Assembly (NCBI RefSeq): GCF_035918235.1
Contig: NZ_CP109485.1
Location: 9,269,001-9,333,000 of the forward strand
Length of the DNA stretch: 64,000 bases
Direction of reading: 5' to 3'
Source: Streptomyces sp. NBC_01445
GTDB lineage: Bacteria; Actinomycetota; Actinomycetes; Streptomycetales; Streptomycetaceae
Made by a program: the position numbers and the translations under genes. Positions within the stretch are counted from its first letter, which is position 1, and each line of letters opens with the position of its first letter. A model generated the notes under the pieces. The model worked only from the letters and a program-made list of their open reading frames with translations. It did no database searches and was not told the origin of the DNA. Below, one piece after another: positions 35,600 through 44,844 of this stretch.

Positions 35600-36439
35600 A
35601 TGCCCGCCTTCACCGCACCCGACGGCACCCGGCTCGCCTACCACGTCGTGGGGGAGGGTGAGCCGTTGATCTGCCTGCCCGGCGGGCCCATGCGCGCCTC
35701 CGCCTACCTCGGCGACCTGGGCGGGCTTGCGAAGCGGCGCCGCCTTGTCCTGCTGGACCTGCGTGGCACCGGCGACTCCGACGTCCCGGCCGACCCGTCC
35801 ACGTACCGCTGCGACCGGCAGGTCGGCGACGTCGAGGCCCTCCGCGTCCAACTCGGCCTGGAGAGTATCGATCTGCTCGCCCACTCGGCGGCCGGTGACC
35901 TGGCGCTGCTCTACGCGGCCAGGTACCCCCGGCGCGTCCGCACCCTCACCATGGTCACCGCCCGCGCACGCGCCCTCGGTGTCGACTTCACCACGGAGCA
36001 GCGGCTCGAAGCGGCGGACCTGCGCGCGGACGAACCCTGGTTCGTCTCCGCACGCGACGCGTTCGGACGCGTCTGGGACGGCACCGCGACCGACGAGGAC
36101 TTCGACGCGGCCGTCCCGTTCTTCTACGGGCGCTGGGACACGGCCGCCGAGGCGCACGCCGCCGGCGAGGTCGAGCAGACCAACGAGGAGGCGGCGGACG
36201 TCTACGCGTCCCCCGGATCCTTCGACCCCGCCGCGGCCCGCGCCGCCCTGGTCGGGTGGGACGCGCGGGTCCTGGTCCTGGCGGGGGAGCGGGATGGCGG
36301 CCCGCTCCCCCGGGTCGCCGCCGCCGTCGCGGAGCTGTTCCCGCGCGCCCAACTGGTCGTCCAGGACGGCGCGGGCCACTTCCCGTGGGTCGACGACCCC
36401 GATCGCTTCACGGAGACGGTGGCCTCGTTCCTGGGATAG
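35600..36439 (+). CDS. Alpha/beta-hydrolase (prolyl-iminopeptidase-like)
   Basis: A 279-residue hydrolase with a full triad: nucleophile in LLAHSAAGDLAL, acid Asp probably in VLAGERDGGPLP, His in GAGHFPWVDDP. The start PDGTRLAYHVVGEGEPLICLPGGP (in parts) and the long cap are typical of proline iminopeptidase-like hydrolases. It is 71 bases after the previous hydrolase on the same strand and may have its own promoter. Confidence 0.85.
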   Translation: MPAFTAPDGTRLAYHVVGEGEPLICLPGGPMRASAYLGDLGGLAKRRRLVLLDLRGTGDSDVPADPSTYRCDRQVGDVEALRVQLGLESIDLLAHSAAGDLALLYAARYPRRVRTLTMVTARARALGVDFTTEQRLEAADLRADEPWFVSARDAFGRVWDGTATDEDFDAAVPFFYGRWDTAAEAHAAGEVEQTNEEAADVYASPGSFDPAAARAALVGWDARVLVLAGERDGGPLPRVAAAVAELFPRAQLVVQDGAGHFPWVDDPDRFTETVASFLG

Positions 36440-36491
36440 CCGCCGCCGTGTGTGCCGTGCCGCCCGCGCCTGCCGTGTCAGGATCGGTTCC

Positions 36492-37058
36492 ATGATGTAT
36501 CGCTGGGCGACCGAGGCCGACGCTCCCGCCATGGCCGCGCTCTTCGCCGCCAATCACCGCGACGCCCTGACGGAACAGCAGCGGGACGAGCAGGGCTTCG
36601 TGCAAGGGGGTTTCGACGCCGCCGCACTCCGCGCCATGGCCGCCGCCGGGACGCTCCTGGTCGCCGACGACGACGGGAAGGTGGCGGGTCTCCTCGCCCT
36701 CTCCGGCCCCGACGAACTGCCCGCGCCGCCGCCACCGGTCGTGGGTCTGCTCGCCGCGCAGGACACGCTGCGCTGGGAGGGCCGCCCGCTGAGCGAGGTG
36801 CGCTGGCTGCTCTACGGCCCTGTGGTCGTCGACGCGGCCTACCGGGGGCACGGGGTGGCGCGTGGCCTGTTCACCATGGCCGTCGAGGCCGCCGCGGCGC
36901 GGGCCGACGCCGTGGTCGCGTTCATCGAGTCCACGAACCGGCCCTCCTGGCGCGTGCACGTGGACGGCTTCGGCATGCGGCCCCTGGGCGAGTACGTGGT
37001 GGACGGTCGCGCGTACAGCGCAGTCGCGGCGGCGGTGCGTGCGCCGGGTGGCGCCTGA
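36492..37058 (+). CDS. GNAT-family N-acetyltransferase
   Basis: A 188-residue acetyltransferase. The acetyl-CoA loop is VVVDAAYRGHGVARGLFTMAV and the C-terminal ending is IESTNRPSWRVHVDGFGMRPLGEY (in parts). A Pro-rich loop (ELPAPPPPVVG) interrupts the middle sheet. Two ATGs (36492, 36495) are adjacent. It converges with the Cache-domain gene, only 16 bases apart. Confidence 0.8.
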   Translation: MMYRWATEADAPAMAALFAANHRDALTEQQRDEQGFVQGGFDAAALRAMAAAGTLLVADDDGKVAGLLALSGPDELPAPPPPVVGLLAAQDTLRWEGRPLSEVRWLLYGPVVVDAAYRGHGVARGLFTMAVEAAAARADAVVAFIESTNRPSWRVHVDGFGMRPLGEYVVDGRAYSAVAAAVRAPGGA

Positions 37059-37074
37059 GGCGGCCGGAGCAGGT

Positions 37075-37881
37075 CTATGACCGCCTCGTCGCAGACATCG
37101 GAGGTGTCGTGGCCAGGATCAGCGGGACGCCGTCGCACGGCAGCAGGCGCAGCTCGTCGTGGTCCGTGCCCTGTGCCGGTCCGGCCAGTACCGCCGCGAG
37201 GTCGGGGCCCTTGGTGAGGGAGCCGACGAGGTGGCGGGGGTCCGTCGACGCGGCGACGCGGCCGCGCGCGTTCACCAGGCGGGCGGGACCCGGAAGCCGC
37301 TGGAGCAGCGGCACGACGACGGACTCGAAGCGCCGCAGGTAGACGTCGGCGGCGGCCACTCCCATGAAGCGGCCCCCGACCGTCACGGGCGCGGACAGCG
37401 TGAGGCTGTACTCGTCGGAGCAGAGGTAGTCGACGTAGGGGCCCGCGACCGCCCGCTGCCCGGTGTCGCGGGGCAGCGTGAACCAGTCCCAGTGGGTGTA
37501 GTCGGAGTACGCGGAGCGCTGCGGATCCAGGTCGAGCAGCAGCCGCTGCACGGATCCGTCCGCGGTCCGCTGCCACCACTCCAGCCACGCGGGTACGTCG
37601 TCGAGGAGACCGGGCGCCGCGACGAAGCCGATCCCCGAGACCAGGTCGTAGCGGTCGAGCCGGGTGTGCAGTCCGGGGCGCAGCGCGGTCAGGTCGTCCG
37701 TGGCCGGGCGGCGGCCCTCGGCGGCGACGGAGGAGAGTACCGACTCGATGTCCGCGGCGGTGGCGCCGACGGCGTCGAAGACCCCTTCGAGCGCGTCTCG
37801 GACGCGGGCGGCCGCGTCGGCTGCCGACAGGTCGTCAAGCAGCGCCGATCCGGCGTGTGCGGGACGGGGGTTGCTGCCCAT
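37075..37881 (-). CDS. Cache/PDC-domain sensor-like protein
   Basis: A 268-residue protein whose second half is a PDC/dCache-like domain: YSDYTHWDWFTLPRDTGQRAVAGPYVDYLCSDEYSLTLSAPVTVGGRFMGVAAADV, quoted in parts WDWFTLPRDTG, GPYVDYLCSDEYSLT and GRFMGVAAADVYLR. Such domains bind amino acids, amines or carboxylates. No membrane segment or output domain is present, so it would be a soluble binding protein. It overlaps the GntR stop by 47 bases and is co-transcribed, divergent from a polyamine-type importer. It may sense the importer's substrate (inference). Confidence 0.75.
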   Translation of the reverse strand: MGSNPRPAHAGSALLDDLSAADAAARVRDALEGVFDAVGATAADIESVLSSVAAEGRRPATDDLTALRPGLHTRLDRYDLVSGIGFVAAPGLLDDVPAWLEWWQRTADGSVQRLLLDLDPQRSAYSDYTHWDWFTLPRDTGQRAVAGPYVDYLCSDEYSLTLSAPVTVGGRFMGVAAADVYLRRFESVVVPLLQRLPGPARLVNARGRVAASTDPRHLVGSLTKGPDLAAVLAGPAQGTDHDELRLLPCDGVPLILATTPPMSATRRS

Positions 37882-38653
37882 CGGGGGCCTCCTTCGGGCG
37901 GGGACCGCTCGCGTCGCCTGCCGGGCCGAGGCGGAGTTCGATCAGGCGCGCCATGGAGGTCTGCACGCACTGTTCGGCCAGGGCCCTGGCGCGGTCGTCC
38001 GCCCCATCATGCACGGCCGAGATCACGGCGCGGTGACGGTCCGCGGCGTCCGCGAGGAGGTCGTCGTCGTGCAGCACCAGCCGCAGCAGCGCCCCGACTT
38101 CGGTCTGCAGAGTGACTTCTTCCCTGGTCAGACGGGTGGACTGGGCGGCGGCGGCCAGCTCGACATGGAAGCGACCGTAGATGCGGCTGCGGGCCCCCGA
38201 GTCCTTGGCGTCCATCAACTCTCCCAAAGACCTCTGCAGTTGCCGCAGATCGGCGGGCTCTGTGCGCCGGGCCGCGAGGCGGGCGGCGGCGCCGGAGACG
38301 GCGGCCCAGTGGTCGGCGAGATCGCGCAGTTCCTCGGTGCTCCAGTCGGCGAGGCGGGCGAGGAGCCGGTCCTCGGCGGGGCCGTCGGGGACGGTGACGA
38401 AGCTGCCGCCGCCGCGTCCTCTGCGGGTGGTGACCAGGCCGCGCTGCCGCAGCGCCATGAGGGCCTCGCGCAGGGTCACGGTGGAGACGCCGAGCTGGGC
38501 GGCGAGGTCGCTCTCGCCGGGCAGCTGCTCACCGTCGGCGAGCAGCCCGAGGTCGATGGCGTCACCGAGCCGCCGCACGACGGCGTCCACGCGGGCGAGC
38601 GTGTCGACGGGTGTGAAGACGGCTCTTCGGACGCCGGGTTTGTCTCGGTTCAC
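37835..38653 (-). CDS. GntR/FadR-family regulator
   Basis: A 272-residue regulator. The winged helix (~15-75) includes LPGESDLAAQLGVSTVTLREAL and LRQRGLVTTRRGRGGGSFV, followed by an FCD-type helical ligand domain (~105-240). AAGGTGGTGACC before the GTG at 38653 sets this start over one at 38677. It is divergent from the ABC importer operon; a palindrome between the two is the probable site. Confidence 0.88.
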   Translation of the reverse strand: MNRDKPGVRRAVFTPVDTLARVDAVVRRLGDAIDLGLLADGEQLPGESDLAAQLGVSTVTLREALMALRQRGLVTTRRGRGGGSFVTVPDGPAEDRLLARLADWSTEELRDLADHWAAVSGAAARLAARRTEPADLRQLQRSLGELMDAKDSGARSRIYGRFHVELAAAAQSTRLTREEVTLQTEVGALLRLVLHDDDLLADAADRHRAVISAVHDGADDRARALAEQCVQTSMARLIELRLGPAGDASGPRPKEAPDGQQPPSRTRRIGAA

Positions 38654-38664
38654 GGTCACCACCT

Positions 38665-38676
38665 TGCCACTTGGCA
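38665..38676. promoter_or_regulatory. GntR-type operator in the divergent gap
   Basis: TGCCACTTGGCA (TGCCA-N2-TGGCA) lies 11 bases before the regulator start and about 90 bases before the ABC ATPase start. The length and symmetry suit FadR-type GntR proteins. Confidence 0.55.
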
Positions 38677-38766
38677 CAGCCTTTACCTTAGCGGGGCCTT
38701 GAAATTAGAACTATGGCTTCATATGTTTACGGCCAACTCCCGACAGCACCAGAAAGGTTCCCGCCC

Positions 38767-39801
38767 ATGGAGGGAATGGCCATCCGGCTGCAGAGCCTGC
38801 GCAAGTCCTTCGGCAGGACGGAGGCCGTGGCCGGGGTCGACCTGGAGATCGCGGACGGCGAGTTCTTCTCGATGCTGGGGCCGTCCGGCTCGGGCAAGAC
38901 CACGGTGCTCCGGATGATCGCGGGCTTCGAGGCCCCGACCGCCGGAACCATCGAGCTCGCGGGCGCCGACGTCACCCGCCGTGCCCCCTTCGAGCGTGAC
39001 GTGCACACCGTGTTCCAGGACTACGCCCTGTTCCCGCACATGACCCTGGAGCAGAACGTCGCCTACAGCCTCAAGGTCCGCAAGGTGCCCAAGGCCGAGC
39101 GCCTCGCGCGGGCCAGGGAGGCACTGGCGAGCGTGCAGCTCGAAGGCTTCGGCGGGCGCCGGCCCTCCCAGCTGTCCGGCGGCCAGCGTCAGCGCGTGGC
39201 CCTGGCTCGCGCCCTCGTCGGCCGCCCGAAGGTGCTGCTCCTCGACGAGCCGCTGGGCGCCCTCGACCTCAAGCTCCGCGAGCAGATGCAGGTCGAACTC
39301 AAGGCGATCCAGCGCGAGATCGGCATCACGTTCGTCTTCGTCACGCACGACCAGGAGGAGGCGCTGACGATGAGCGACCGCATCGCGGTCTTCAACCAGG
39401 GCCGCGTCGAGCAGGTCGGCACCCCGGCCCAGATATACGAGCGTCCCGCCACCCCCTTCGTCGCGGGCTTCGTCGGCACCTCGAATCTCCTGTGCGGCGA
39501 CGCGGCGGAGCAGGTCGTGGGGGACCGGGGGACGTACAGCATCCGCCCGGAGAAGATCCATGTGCTCAAGGAGTCCGCCGCCGCCGAGCCGGAGCACGCG
39601 AGCGCGACCGGCACCGTCGCGGAGATCGTCTATCTGGGCGACGCGACCCGGTTCCTCGTCGACCTCGATGCCGGGGGTCGCCTCACCGCCCTCCAGCAGA
39701 ACCTCGAGACCTCGTCCGAGGACGTGGCCGCCCTGCGCGGCTCCCGGGTCAGACTCCAGTGGCACCGGCGGCACAACTTCCAGGTGCCCGAGGCGAGTTG
39801 A
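38767..39801 (+). CDS. Polyamine-type ABC transporter ATPase (PotA-like)
   Basis: A 344-residue ATPase. Walker [25 protein letters not shown], signature [10 protein letters not shown], Walker [13 protein letters not shown], switch [13 protein letters not shown], then a C-terminal TOBE region (IRPEKIHVL). This is the spermidine/putrescine (PotA) pattern. The ATG at 38767 is preferred to an in-frame ATG at 38713. It is the first gene of a five-gene same-strand run with binding protein, two permeases and a glutaminase. Confidence 0.9.
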   Translation: MEGMAIRLQSLRKSFGRTEAVAGVDLEIADGEFFSMLGPSGSGKTTVLRMIAGFEAPTAGTIELAGADVTRRAPFERDVHTVFQDYALFPHMTLEQNVAYSLKVRKVPKAERLARAREALASVQLEGFGGRRPSQLSGGQRQRVALARALVGRPKVLLLDEPLGALDLKLREQMQVELKAIQREIGITFVFVTHDQEEALTMSDRIAVFNQGRVEQVGTPAQIYERPATPFVAGFVGTSNLLCGDAAEQVVGDRGTYSIRPEKIHVLKESAAAEPEHASATGTVAEIVYLGDATRFLVDLDAGGRLTALQQNLETSSEDVAALRGSRVRLQWHRRHNFQVPEAS

Positions 39802-39907
39802 CCCCCGGCCCGCCGCGTTCCTGACGCACACGCACACGCACACGTCCCCGCAGACCCCGTACGACCGTTATCGCCTGCCCGACCGCCCCCTCACCGTGGA
39901 GATCCCC

Positions 39908-41110
39908 GTGCGACTGACCCGAACATCCCGAGCGGTGGCCGCGCTCGGCGCCCTGCTCCTCGCCTCCGCCTGCGGTTCCTCGGACACCGCCGGATCCTCG
40001 CCCGGCGGCAGCGACTTCACCCCGCCGAAGCTCTCCGCGCAGAAAACCCTCGGCAAGACGGAGGGCCAGGTCAACCTGATCGCGTGGGCCGGTTACGCCG
40101 AGGACGGCTCGAACGACCCGAAGGTCGACTGGGTCACCGACTTCGAGAAGCAGACCGGCTGCCAGGTCAACACCAAGACCGCGGGCACGTCCGACGAGAT
40201 GGTCAACCTGATGAAGACCGGCCAGTACGACGCGGTCTCCGCGTCCGGCGACGCGTCGCTGCGGCTGATCGCCTCGGGTGACGCGGCCCCCGTGAACACC
40301 AAGCTGGTGCCCAACTACAAGGACGTCTTCGCCGGACTGAAGAACCAGCAGTGGAACTCGGTCAAGGGTGTCGCCTACGGCATCCCGCACGGCCGCGGCG
40401 CCAACCTCCTGATGTACAACACCAAGAAGGTCTCCCCGGCACCCGACTCCTGGTCCGCGGTCTTCGACCAGGCCTCGGCCCACAAGGGGAAGGTCACCGC
40501 GTACGACTCGCCGATCTACCTCGCGGACGCCGCCCTGTACCTGATGAAGTCCAAGCCGTCCCTCGGCATCAAGGACCCGTACGCCCTGGACCAGAAGCAG
40601 TTCGACGCGGCGGTCGCCCTGCTCAAGGCGCAGAACTCCAATGTCGGCGAGTACTGGAGCGACTACCTCAAGGAGGTCTCCGCGTTCAAGAGCGGCGACT
40701 CCGTCGTCGGCACCAGCTGGCAGGTGATCCTCAACACCGCCCAGGCGGAGAAGGTCCCCGTGAAGGGCGTCCTGCCCAAGGAGGGCGCCACCGGCTGGTC
40801 CGACACGTGGATGCTCTCCGCCAAGGCCAAGCACCCCAACTGCGCCTACAAGTGGATGGACTGGATCATCTCGCCCAAGGCCAACGCCCAGGTCGCCGAG
40901 TACTTCGGCGAGGCGCCGGCCAACGCGAAGGCCTGTGACCTGACGGCCGACAAGAACCACTGCGCCACCTATCACGCGGCCGACGAGGCCTACTGGAAGA
41001 ACGTCCACTTCTGGACCACGCCCATCGCCCAGTGCATCGACGGCCGCACGGACACCAAGTGCGTCCCGTACGCCAAGTGGGTCCAGGCCTGGACCGAGAT
41101 CAAGGGCTAG
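39908..41110 (+). CDS. Polyamine-type ABC transporter substrate-binding lipoprotein (PotD-like)
   Basis: A 400-residue lipoprotein: GTG start, signal peptide with lipobox LASAC (about residues 18-22), then a periplasmic-binding fold (VNLIAWAGYAEDG, GTSDEMVNLMKTGQYDAVSASGD, GVAYGIPHGRGANLLMYN, in parts). Similarity is to the PotD/extracellular-solute-binding-1 group for amines. The late Cys residues (CAYKWMDW, KACDLTADKNHC, QCIDG, KCVPY) could form disulfides. The divergent GntR/Cache pair suggests amine- or amino-acid-responsive control. Confidence 0.88.
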   Translation: MRLTRTSRAVAALGALLLASACGSSDTAGSSPGGSDFTPPKLSAQKTLGKTEGQVNLIAWAGYAEDGSNDPKVDWVTDFEKQTGCQVNTKTAGTSDEMVNLMKTGQYDAVSASGDASLRLIASGDAAPVNTKLVPNYKDVFAGLKNQQWNSVKGVAYGIPHGRGANLLMYNTKKVSPAPDSWSAVFDQASAHKGKVTAYDSPIYLADAALYLMKSKPSLGIKDPYALDQKQFDAAVALLKAQNSNVGEYWSDYLKEVSAFKSGDSVVGTSWQVILNTAQAEKVPVKGVLPKEGATGWSDTWMLSAKAKHPNCAYKWMDWIISPKANAQVAEYFGEAPANAKACDLTADKNHCATYHAADEAYWKNVHFWTTPIAQCIDGRTDTKCVPYAKWVQAWTEIKG

Positions 41111-41122
41111 GACCTGCCGCCG

Positions 41123-42007
41123 ATGACCGACACCGCGCCTGCCGCCGGACCCGTCCGGCGGCTCGCCGGGGCCCTGTACCGCCGCCCCCGGCTACAGCTG
41201 TCCCTGCTGCTCTCCGCACCACTGGCCTGGCTCGTTCTGGCCTATCTCGGCTCGCTCACCGTCCTGTTCCTGTCCGCGTTCTGGACCACGGACTCCTTCA
41301 CCTCGAACGTCGTGAAGATCTGGAACACGGACAATTTCACCGCCCTGTTCACCACCGACGTCTACCGGCAGGTGGCCCTGCGCAGCGTCGGCGTCGCCCT
41401 CGCGGTCACCGCGCTGTGCGTGCTCATCGCGTTCCCGATCGCGTTCTACACGGCCCGCATCGCGAACCCCCGGTGGCGGCCCCTCCTCGTCGTCGCCATC
41501 CTCACCCCGCTGTGGGCCAGCTACCTCGTCAAGGCGTACGCCTGGCGGCTCATCCTCGCCCAAGGCGGCCTGCTGGACTGGGCGTTGGGGCCGCTCGGCA
41601 TCAAGGGTCCGGGCTACGGCCTCACCGCCACCGTCCTCGTCCTGACCTATCTGTGGCTGCCGTACATGATCCTGCCGATCCACGCCGGACTCGAACAGCT
41701 CCCGGACAGCCTCCTCGACGCCTCCGCCGACCTCGGCGCCCGCACGGGCCGAACCTTCCGCTCCGTCGTCCTGCCGATGATCCTGCCGTCCGTCGCGGCC
41801 GGCTCGGTCTTCACGTTCTCGCTCAGCCTCGGCGACTACATCGCCGTACAGATCGTCGGCGGCAAGACCCAGCTGATCGGCAACCTCATCTACTCCAACA
41901 TCACCCTCGACCTGCCGCTCGCCGCCGCGCTCGGCACCGTGCCCGTGGTGATCATCGTGCTCTACCTGCTCGCGGTACGCCGCACAGGAGCCCTCAGCAG
42001 CCTGTGA
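41123..42007 (+). CDS. Polyamine-type ABC transporter permease (PotB-like)
   Basis: A 294-residue membrane protein with six likely spans. The coupling motif is DASADLGARTGRTFRSVVLPMILPS (EAA loop, in parts DASADLGARTG and LPMILPSVAAG). It starts 12 bases after the binding-protein stop, in the same transcript. Confidence 0.9.
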   Translation: MTDTAPAAGPVRRLAGALYRRPRLQLSLLLSAPLAWLVLAYLGSLTVLFLSAFWTTDSFTSNVVKIWNTDNFTALFTTDVYRQVALRSVGVALAVTALCVLIAFPIAFYTARIANPRWRPLLVVAILTPLWASYLVKAYAWRLILAQGGLLDWALGPLGIKGPGYGLTATVLVLTYLWLPYMILPIHAGLEQLPDSLLDASADLGARTGRTFRSVVLPMILPSVAAGSVFTFSLSLGDYIAVQIVGGKTQLIGNLIYSNITLDLPLAAALGTVPVVIIVLYLLAVRRTGALSSL

Positions 42008-42104
42008 GGCCCGGAGCCCTCCGCCTCCTCTGACGCCCCTGACGTCCCGGGCCGCCGCCCGCCCCCGCCGACCCTCCGGATCACGCACAGCGAAGGTCCC
42101 TCCG

Positions 42105-42920
42105 ATGAATCTCTCCCGCCCCGCGCGCATCACCCTGCGCATCGCCGCCGCGCTCGGCTTCGCGGTGATCTACGTGCCCCTGCTCCTGGTCCTCGTCAAC
42201 TCCCTCAACCCGGACCGCAGTTCGGGCTGGCCGCCGCCCGGGCTCACCTTCGACTGGTGGGCCGACGCCTGGCACAGCTCCGGCGCCCGCGACGCGCTCT
42301 GGACGTCGGTCAAGGCAGGGCTCGGCGCGACCGCCATCGCCCTCGTCCTCGGTACGCTCATCGCCTTCGCGTGCCAGCGCTACAGGTTCTTCGGACGCGA
42401 CGCCATCTCCTTCGTCGTCGTCCTGCCGATCGCGCTGCCCGGCATCGTCACCGGCGTCGCGCTCAACACCGCCTTCCGCACGGTCCTCGAACCGCTCGGC
42501 GTCGGCCTCGGCCTGTTCACCGTCATCGTCGGCCACGCCACGTTCTGCATCGTGGTGGTCTTCAACAACGTCATCGCCCGGCTGCGGCGCATGCCGGGGT
42601 CGTACGAAGAGGCCGCGATGGATCTCGGGGCGCACAGCTTCCGCACCTATCTCGACATCACGTTCCCGCTGGTGCGCTCCGCGCTGGTGGCGGGCGGACT
42701 GCTCGCCTTCGCCCTCTCCTTCGACGAGATCGTCGTGACGACCTTCACCGCCGGACCCGCCATCCAGACACTGCCCGTCTGGATCTACTCGAACATGGCG
42801 CGCCCGCAGCAGGCCCCCGTCGTCAACGTCGTCGCCGCCGTCCTCGTCCTGCTGTCCGTCATCCCGATCTACCTCGCCCAGCGTCTGTCCTCGGACACCG
42901 CGTCCGGGAGCCGGATCTGA
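42105..42920 (+). CDS. Polyamine-type ABC transporter permease (PotC-like)
   Basis: A 271-residue membrane protein with six likely spans and the EAA loop EEAAMDLGAHSFRTYLDITF (EAAMDLGA). AAGG precedes the ATG. The second permease of the heterodimeric importer, 97 bases after the first. Confidence 0.9.
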   Translation: MNLSRPARITLRIAAALGFAVIYVPLLLVLVNSLNPDRSSGWPPPGLTFDWWADAWHSSGARDALWTSVKAGLGATAIALVLGTLIAFACQRYRFFGRDAISFVVVLPIALPGIVTGVALNTAFRTVLEPLGVGLGLFTVIVGHATFCIVVVFNNVIARLRRMPGSYEEAAMDLGAHSFRTYLDITFPLVRSALVAGGLLAFALSFDEIVVTTFTAGPAIQTLPVWIYSNMARPQQAPVVNVVAAVLVLLSVIPIYLAQRLSSDTASGSRI

Positions 42921-42972
42921 CCCGGGCGTCGCGGGCACCCGTTGCCCGCTTGGGAAGGCGCATCGTCCGGCC

Positions 42973-44775
42973 GTGGTGTTCGATTGCGGTGTGAGGCACA
43001 ACAAGCCGCTGGACGATCCGCTCGCCGCGCTCCTGGACCGCGTCCGCATCCGGCTGCGCGACCTCACCGACGGCGAGCCGGCCTCGTACATCCCGGAGCT
43101 GAGCAGGGCCGACCCCGACCTGTTCGGACTGAGCCTGTGCGCGCTCGACGGGCAGGTCTACAGCTGCGGCGACAGTGAGGTGCCGTTCACCGTCCAGTCC
43201 GTGTCCAAGCCCTTCGTCTTCGCGCTCGCACTCGCGGACCGGGGCCTGGAGGACGTCCTGGCGCGCGTGGGCGCCGAGCCGAGCGGTGAGGGGTTCAGCT
43301 CGATCCGCCTCGAACCCGGCACCGGACGCCCGCCCAACCCGATGGTCAACGCCGGTGCCATCGTGACCAGTTCACTGGTCGCGGGAGCGAACCCCGACGA
43401 GCGCTTCGACCGCATCCTGGCCGGACTGGGAGCCTTCGCGGGCCGGGACCTGACCGTCGACGAAGCGGTGTTCGCCTCCGAGCGCTCCACCGGAGACCGC
43501 AACCGCGCCCTCGCCTACCTCATGCACAACGCGGGATCGCTCACCGGCGACGTGGAAGAGCAGCTCGCGGTCTACTTCCGACAGTGCTCCGTGCTCGTGA
43601 CCTGCGACGACCTCGCCGTGATGCACGCGACGCTGGCCGGCGGCGGCACGAACCCGCTCACCGGCGAGCGCGTCGTCGCCTCCCGCCATGCCCAGCATGT
43701 GCTCGCCGTCATGGCCACCTGCGGGATGTACGACGCCTCGGGGCAGTGGATGCTGCGCGTGGGCCTGCCGGCGAAGAGCGGCGTCTCGGGCGGGATCGGC
43801 GTGGCGCTGCCCGGCCAGTTCGGCATCGGCGTGTTCAGCCCGCCCCTCGACGAGAAGGGCAACAGCGTCCGCGCCATCGCCGCCTGCCACCTCCTGTCGG
43901 AGCAGTTCGGGCTGCACCTCATGCGCGCCACCGGCAGCAGCGGACGCCCCCTGCCACCCCGCTCCCTCGACCCGGGACCGTTGCGCTCGCTGCGCCACCG
44001 CCCCCGCGACCAGCGCGCCGCACTCGACGAACGACCCGACCGCATCCGGGTCCACGTCCTTCAGGGCGACCTGGACTTCGCCACCGCCGAACAGACCCTG
44101 CGCGCGGCCCGCGACCTCCCGAAGGCCGCCCGCTGGTTCGTTCTGGACCTCGCCCGGGTCGGCCGCATCGAACCCGTCGCGGCCGACCTCCTGCGCGCCC
44201 TCGGCCACGACCTGCGCGAACGTGGGATCCGCATGGTGATCGCCGACCCATCGGCCCGACCCGTGACGCACACCAAGGACGAGTTCGCCGACCTCGGTCG
44301 CGCCATCGAATCCTGCGAGGACGAACTCCTGACCGGCCTCGGACTCGACCCCTCCGCGCCGGTTCCCCTGACGGACAGCGACCTGTTCGGGAGGGCCGGC
44401 GAGCAGGCCGCGCAGGCCGTCTTCGACTGCTTCGGCACCATGTCCCTGTCCGCGGGCCAGACCGTCGAGCCACCCCGCGCGGAGCCCGTGGTCCTCTGGT
44501 ACGTGGAGTCGGGGCGCCTGGCCGTGTGCGCCCACAGCTCACGGCCCACACCCGCGGGCCGCACCTGGTCCGCCGGGCCGGGCGCGGCCCTCACCCCTGC
44601 CGACTTCCACGCCCGCCTCGGCGAGCGCGTCATGGCCGAGGAGGACTCCGTGTGCCGCACCCTTACCGCGGCCGGACTGCTGCGGCTGCGCACGGCCGTC
44701 CCCGCGGCGGCCGCGTTCCTGGAGCGCAGCCCGCTCGACGGGGCGGAGACGGTGGACCGGCCCGAGGGCGCCTGA
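42973..44775 (+). CDS. glsA: Glutaminase fused to STAS domain and a cyclic-nucleotide-binding-like tail
   Basis: A 600-residue protein. Residues ~10-315 are a serine-type glutaminase (L-glutamine to glutamate and ammonia): catalytic S76-x-x-K79 in VQSVSKPF, PNPMVNAGAI, CSVLVTCDDLAVM and SGVSGGIGVALPG. A STAS-like domain follows at ~350-450 (RVHVLQGDLDFATAEQTL, ARWFVLDLARVGRIEPVAADLL). The last ~140 residues resemble a cyclic-nucleotide-binding-like domain but are weakly conserved. GTG start; GTG at 42991 (MRHNKPLDD) is an alternative. Directly downstream of the polyamine-type importer, it may be co-transcribed with it. Confidence 0.88.
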   Translation: MVFDCGVRHNKPLDDPLAALLDRVRIRLRDLTDGEPASYIPELSRADPDLFGLSLCALDGQVYSCGDSEVPFTVQSVSKPFVFALALADRGLEDVLARVGAEPSGEGFSSIRLEPGTGRPPNPMVNAGAIVTSSLVAGANPDERFDRILAGLGAFAGRDLTVDEAVFASERSTGDRNRALAYLMHNAGSLTGDVEEQLAVYFRQCSVLVTCDDLAVMHATLAGGGTNPLTGERVVASRHAQHVLAVMATCGMYDASGQWMLRVGLPAKSGVSGGIGVALPGQFGIGVFSPPLDEKGNSVRAIAACHLLSEQFGLHLMRATGSSGRPLPPRSLDPGPLRSLRHRPRDQRAALDERPDRIRVHVLQGDLDFATAEQTLRAARDLPKAARWFVLDLARVGRIEPVAADLLRALGHDLRERGIRMVIADPSARPVTHTKDEFADLGRAIESCEDELLTGLGLDPSAPVPLTDSDLFGRAGEQAAQAVFDCFGTMSLSAGQTVEPPRAEPVVLWYVESGRLAVCAHSSRPTPAGRTWSAGPGAALTPADFHARLGERVMAEEDSVCRTLTAAGLLRLRTAVPAAAAFLERSPLDGAETVDRPEGA

Positions 44776-44844
44776 AGCGCGCCAAGGCGCGGCAGTCATG
44801 CGGGAGTTGAACGATGGAGCGCCCGAAGCCGCCCCGCCGTTCGG

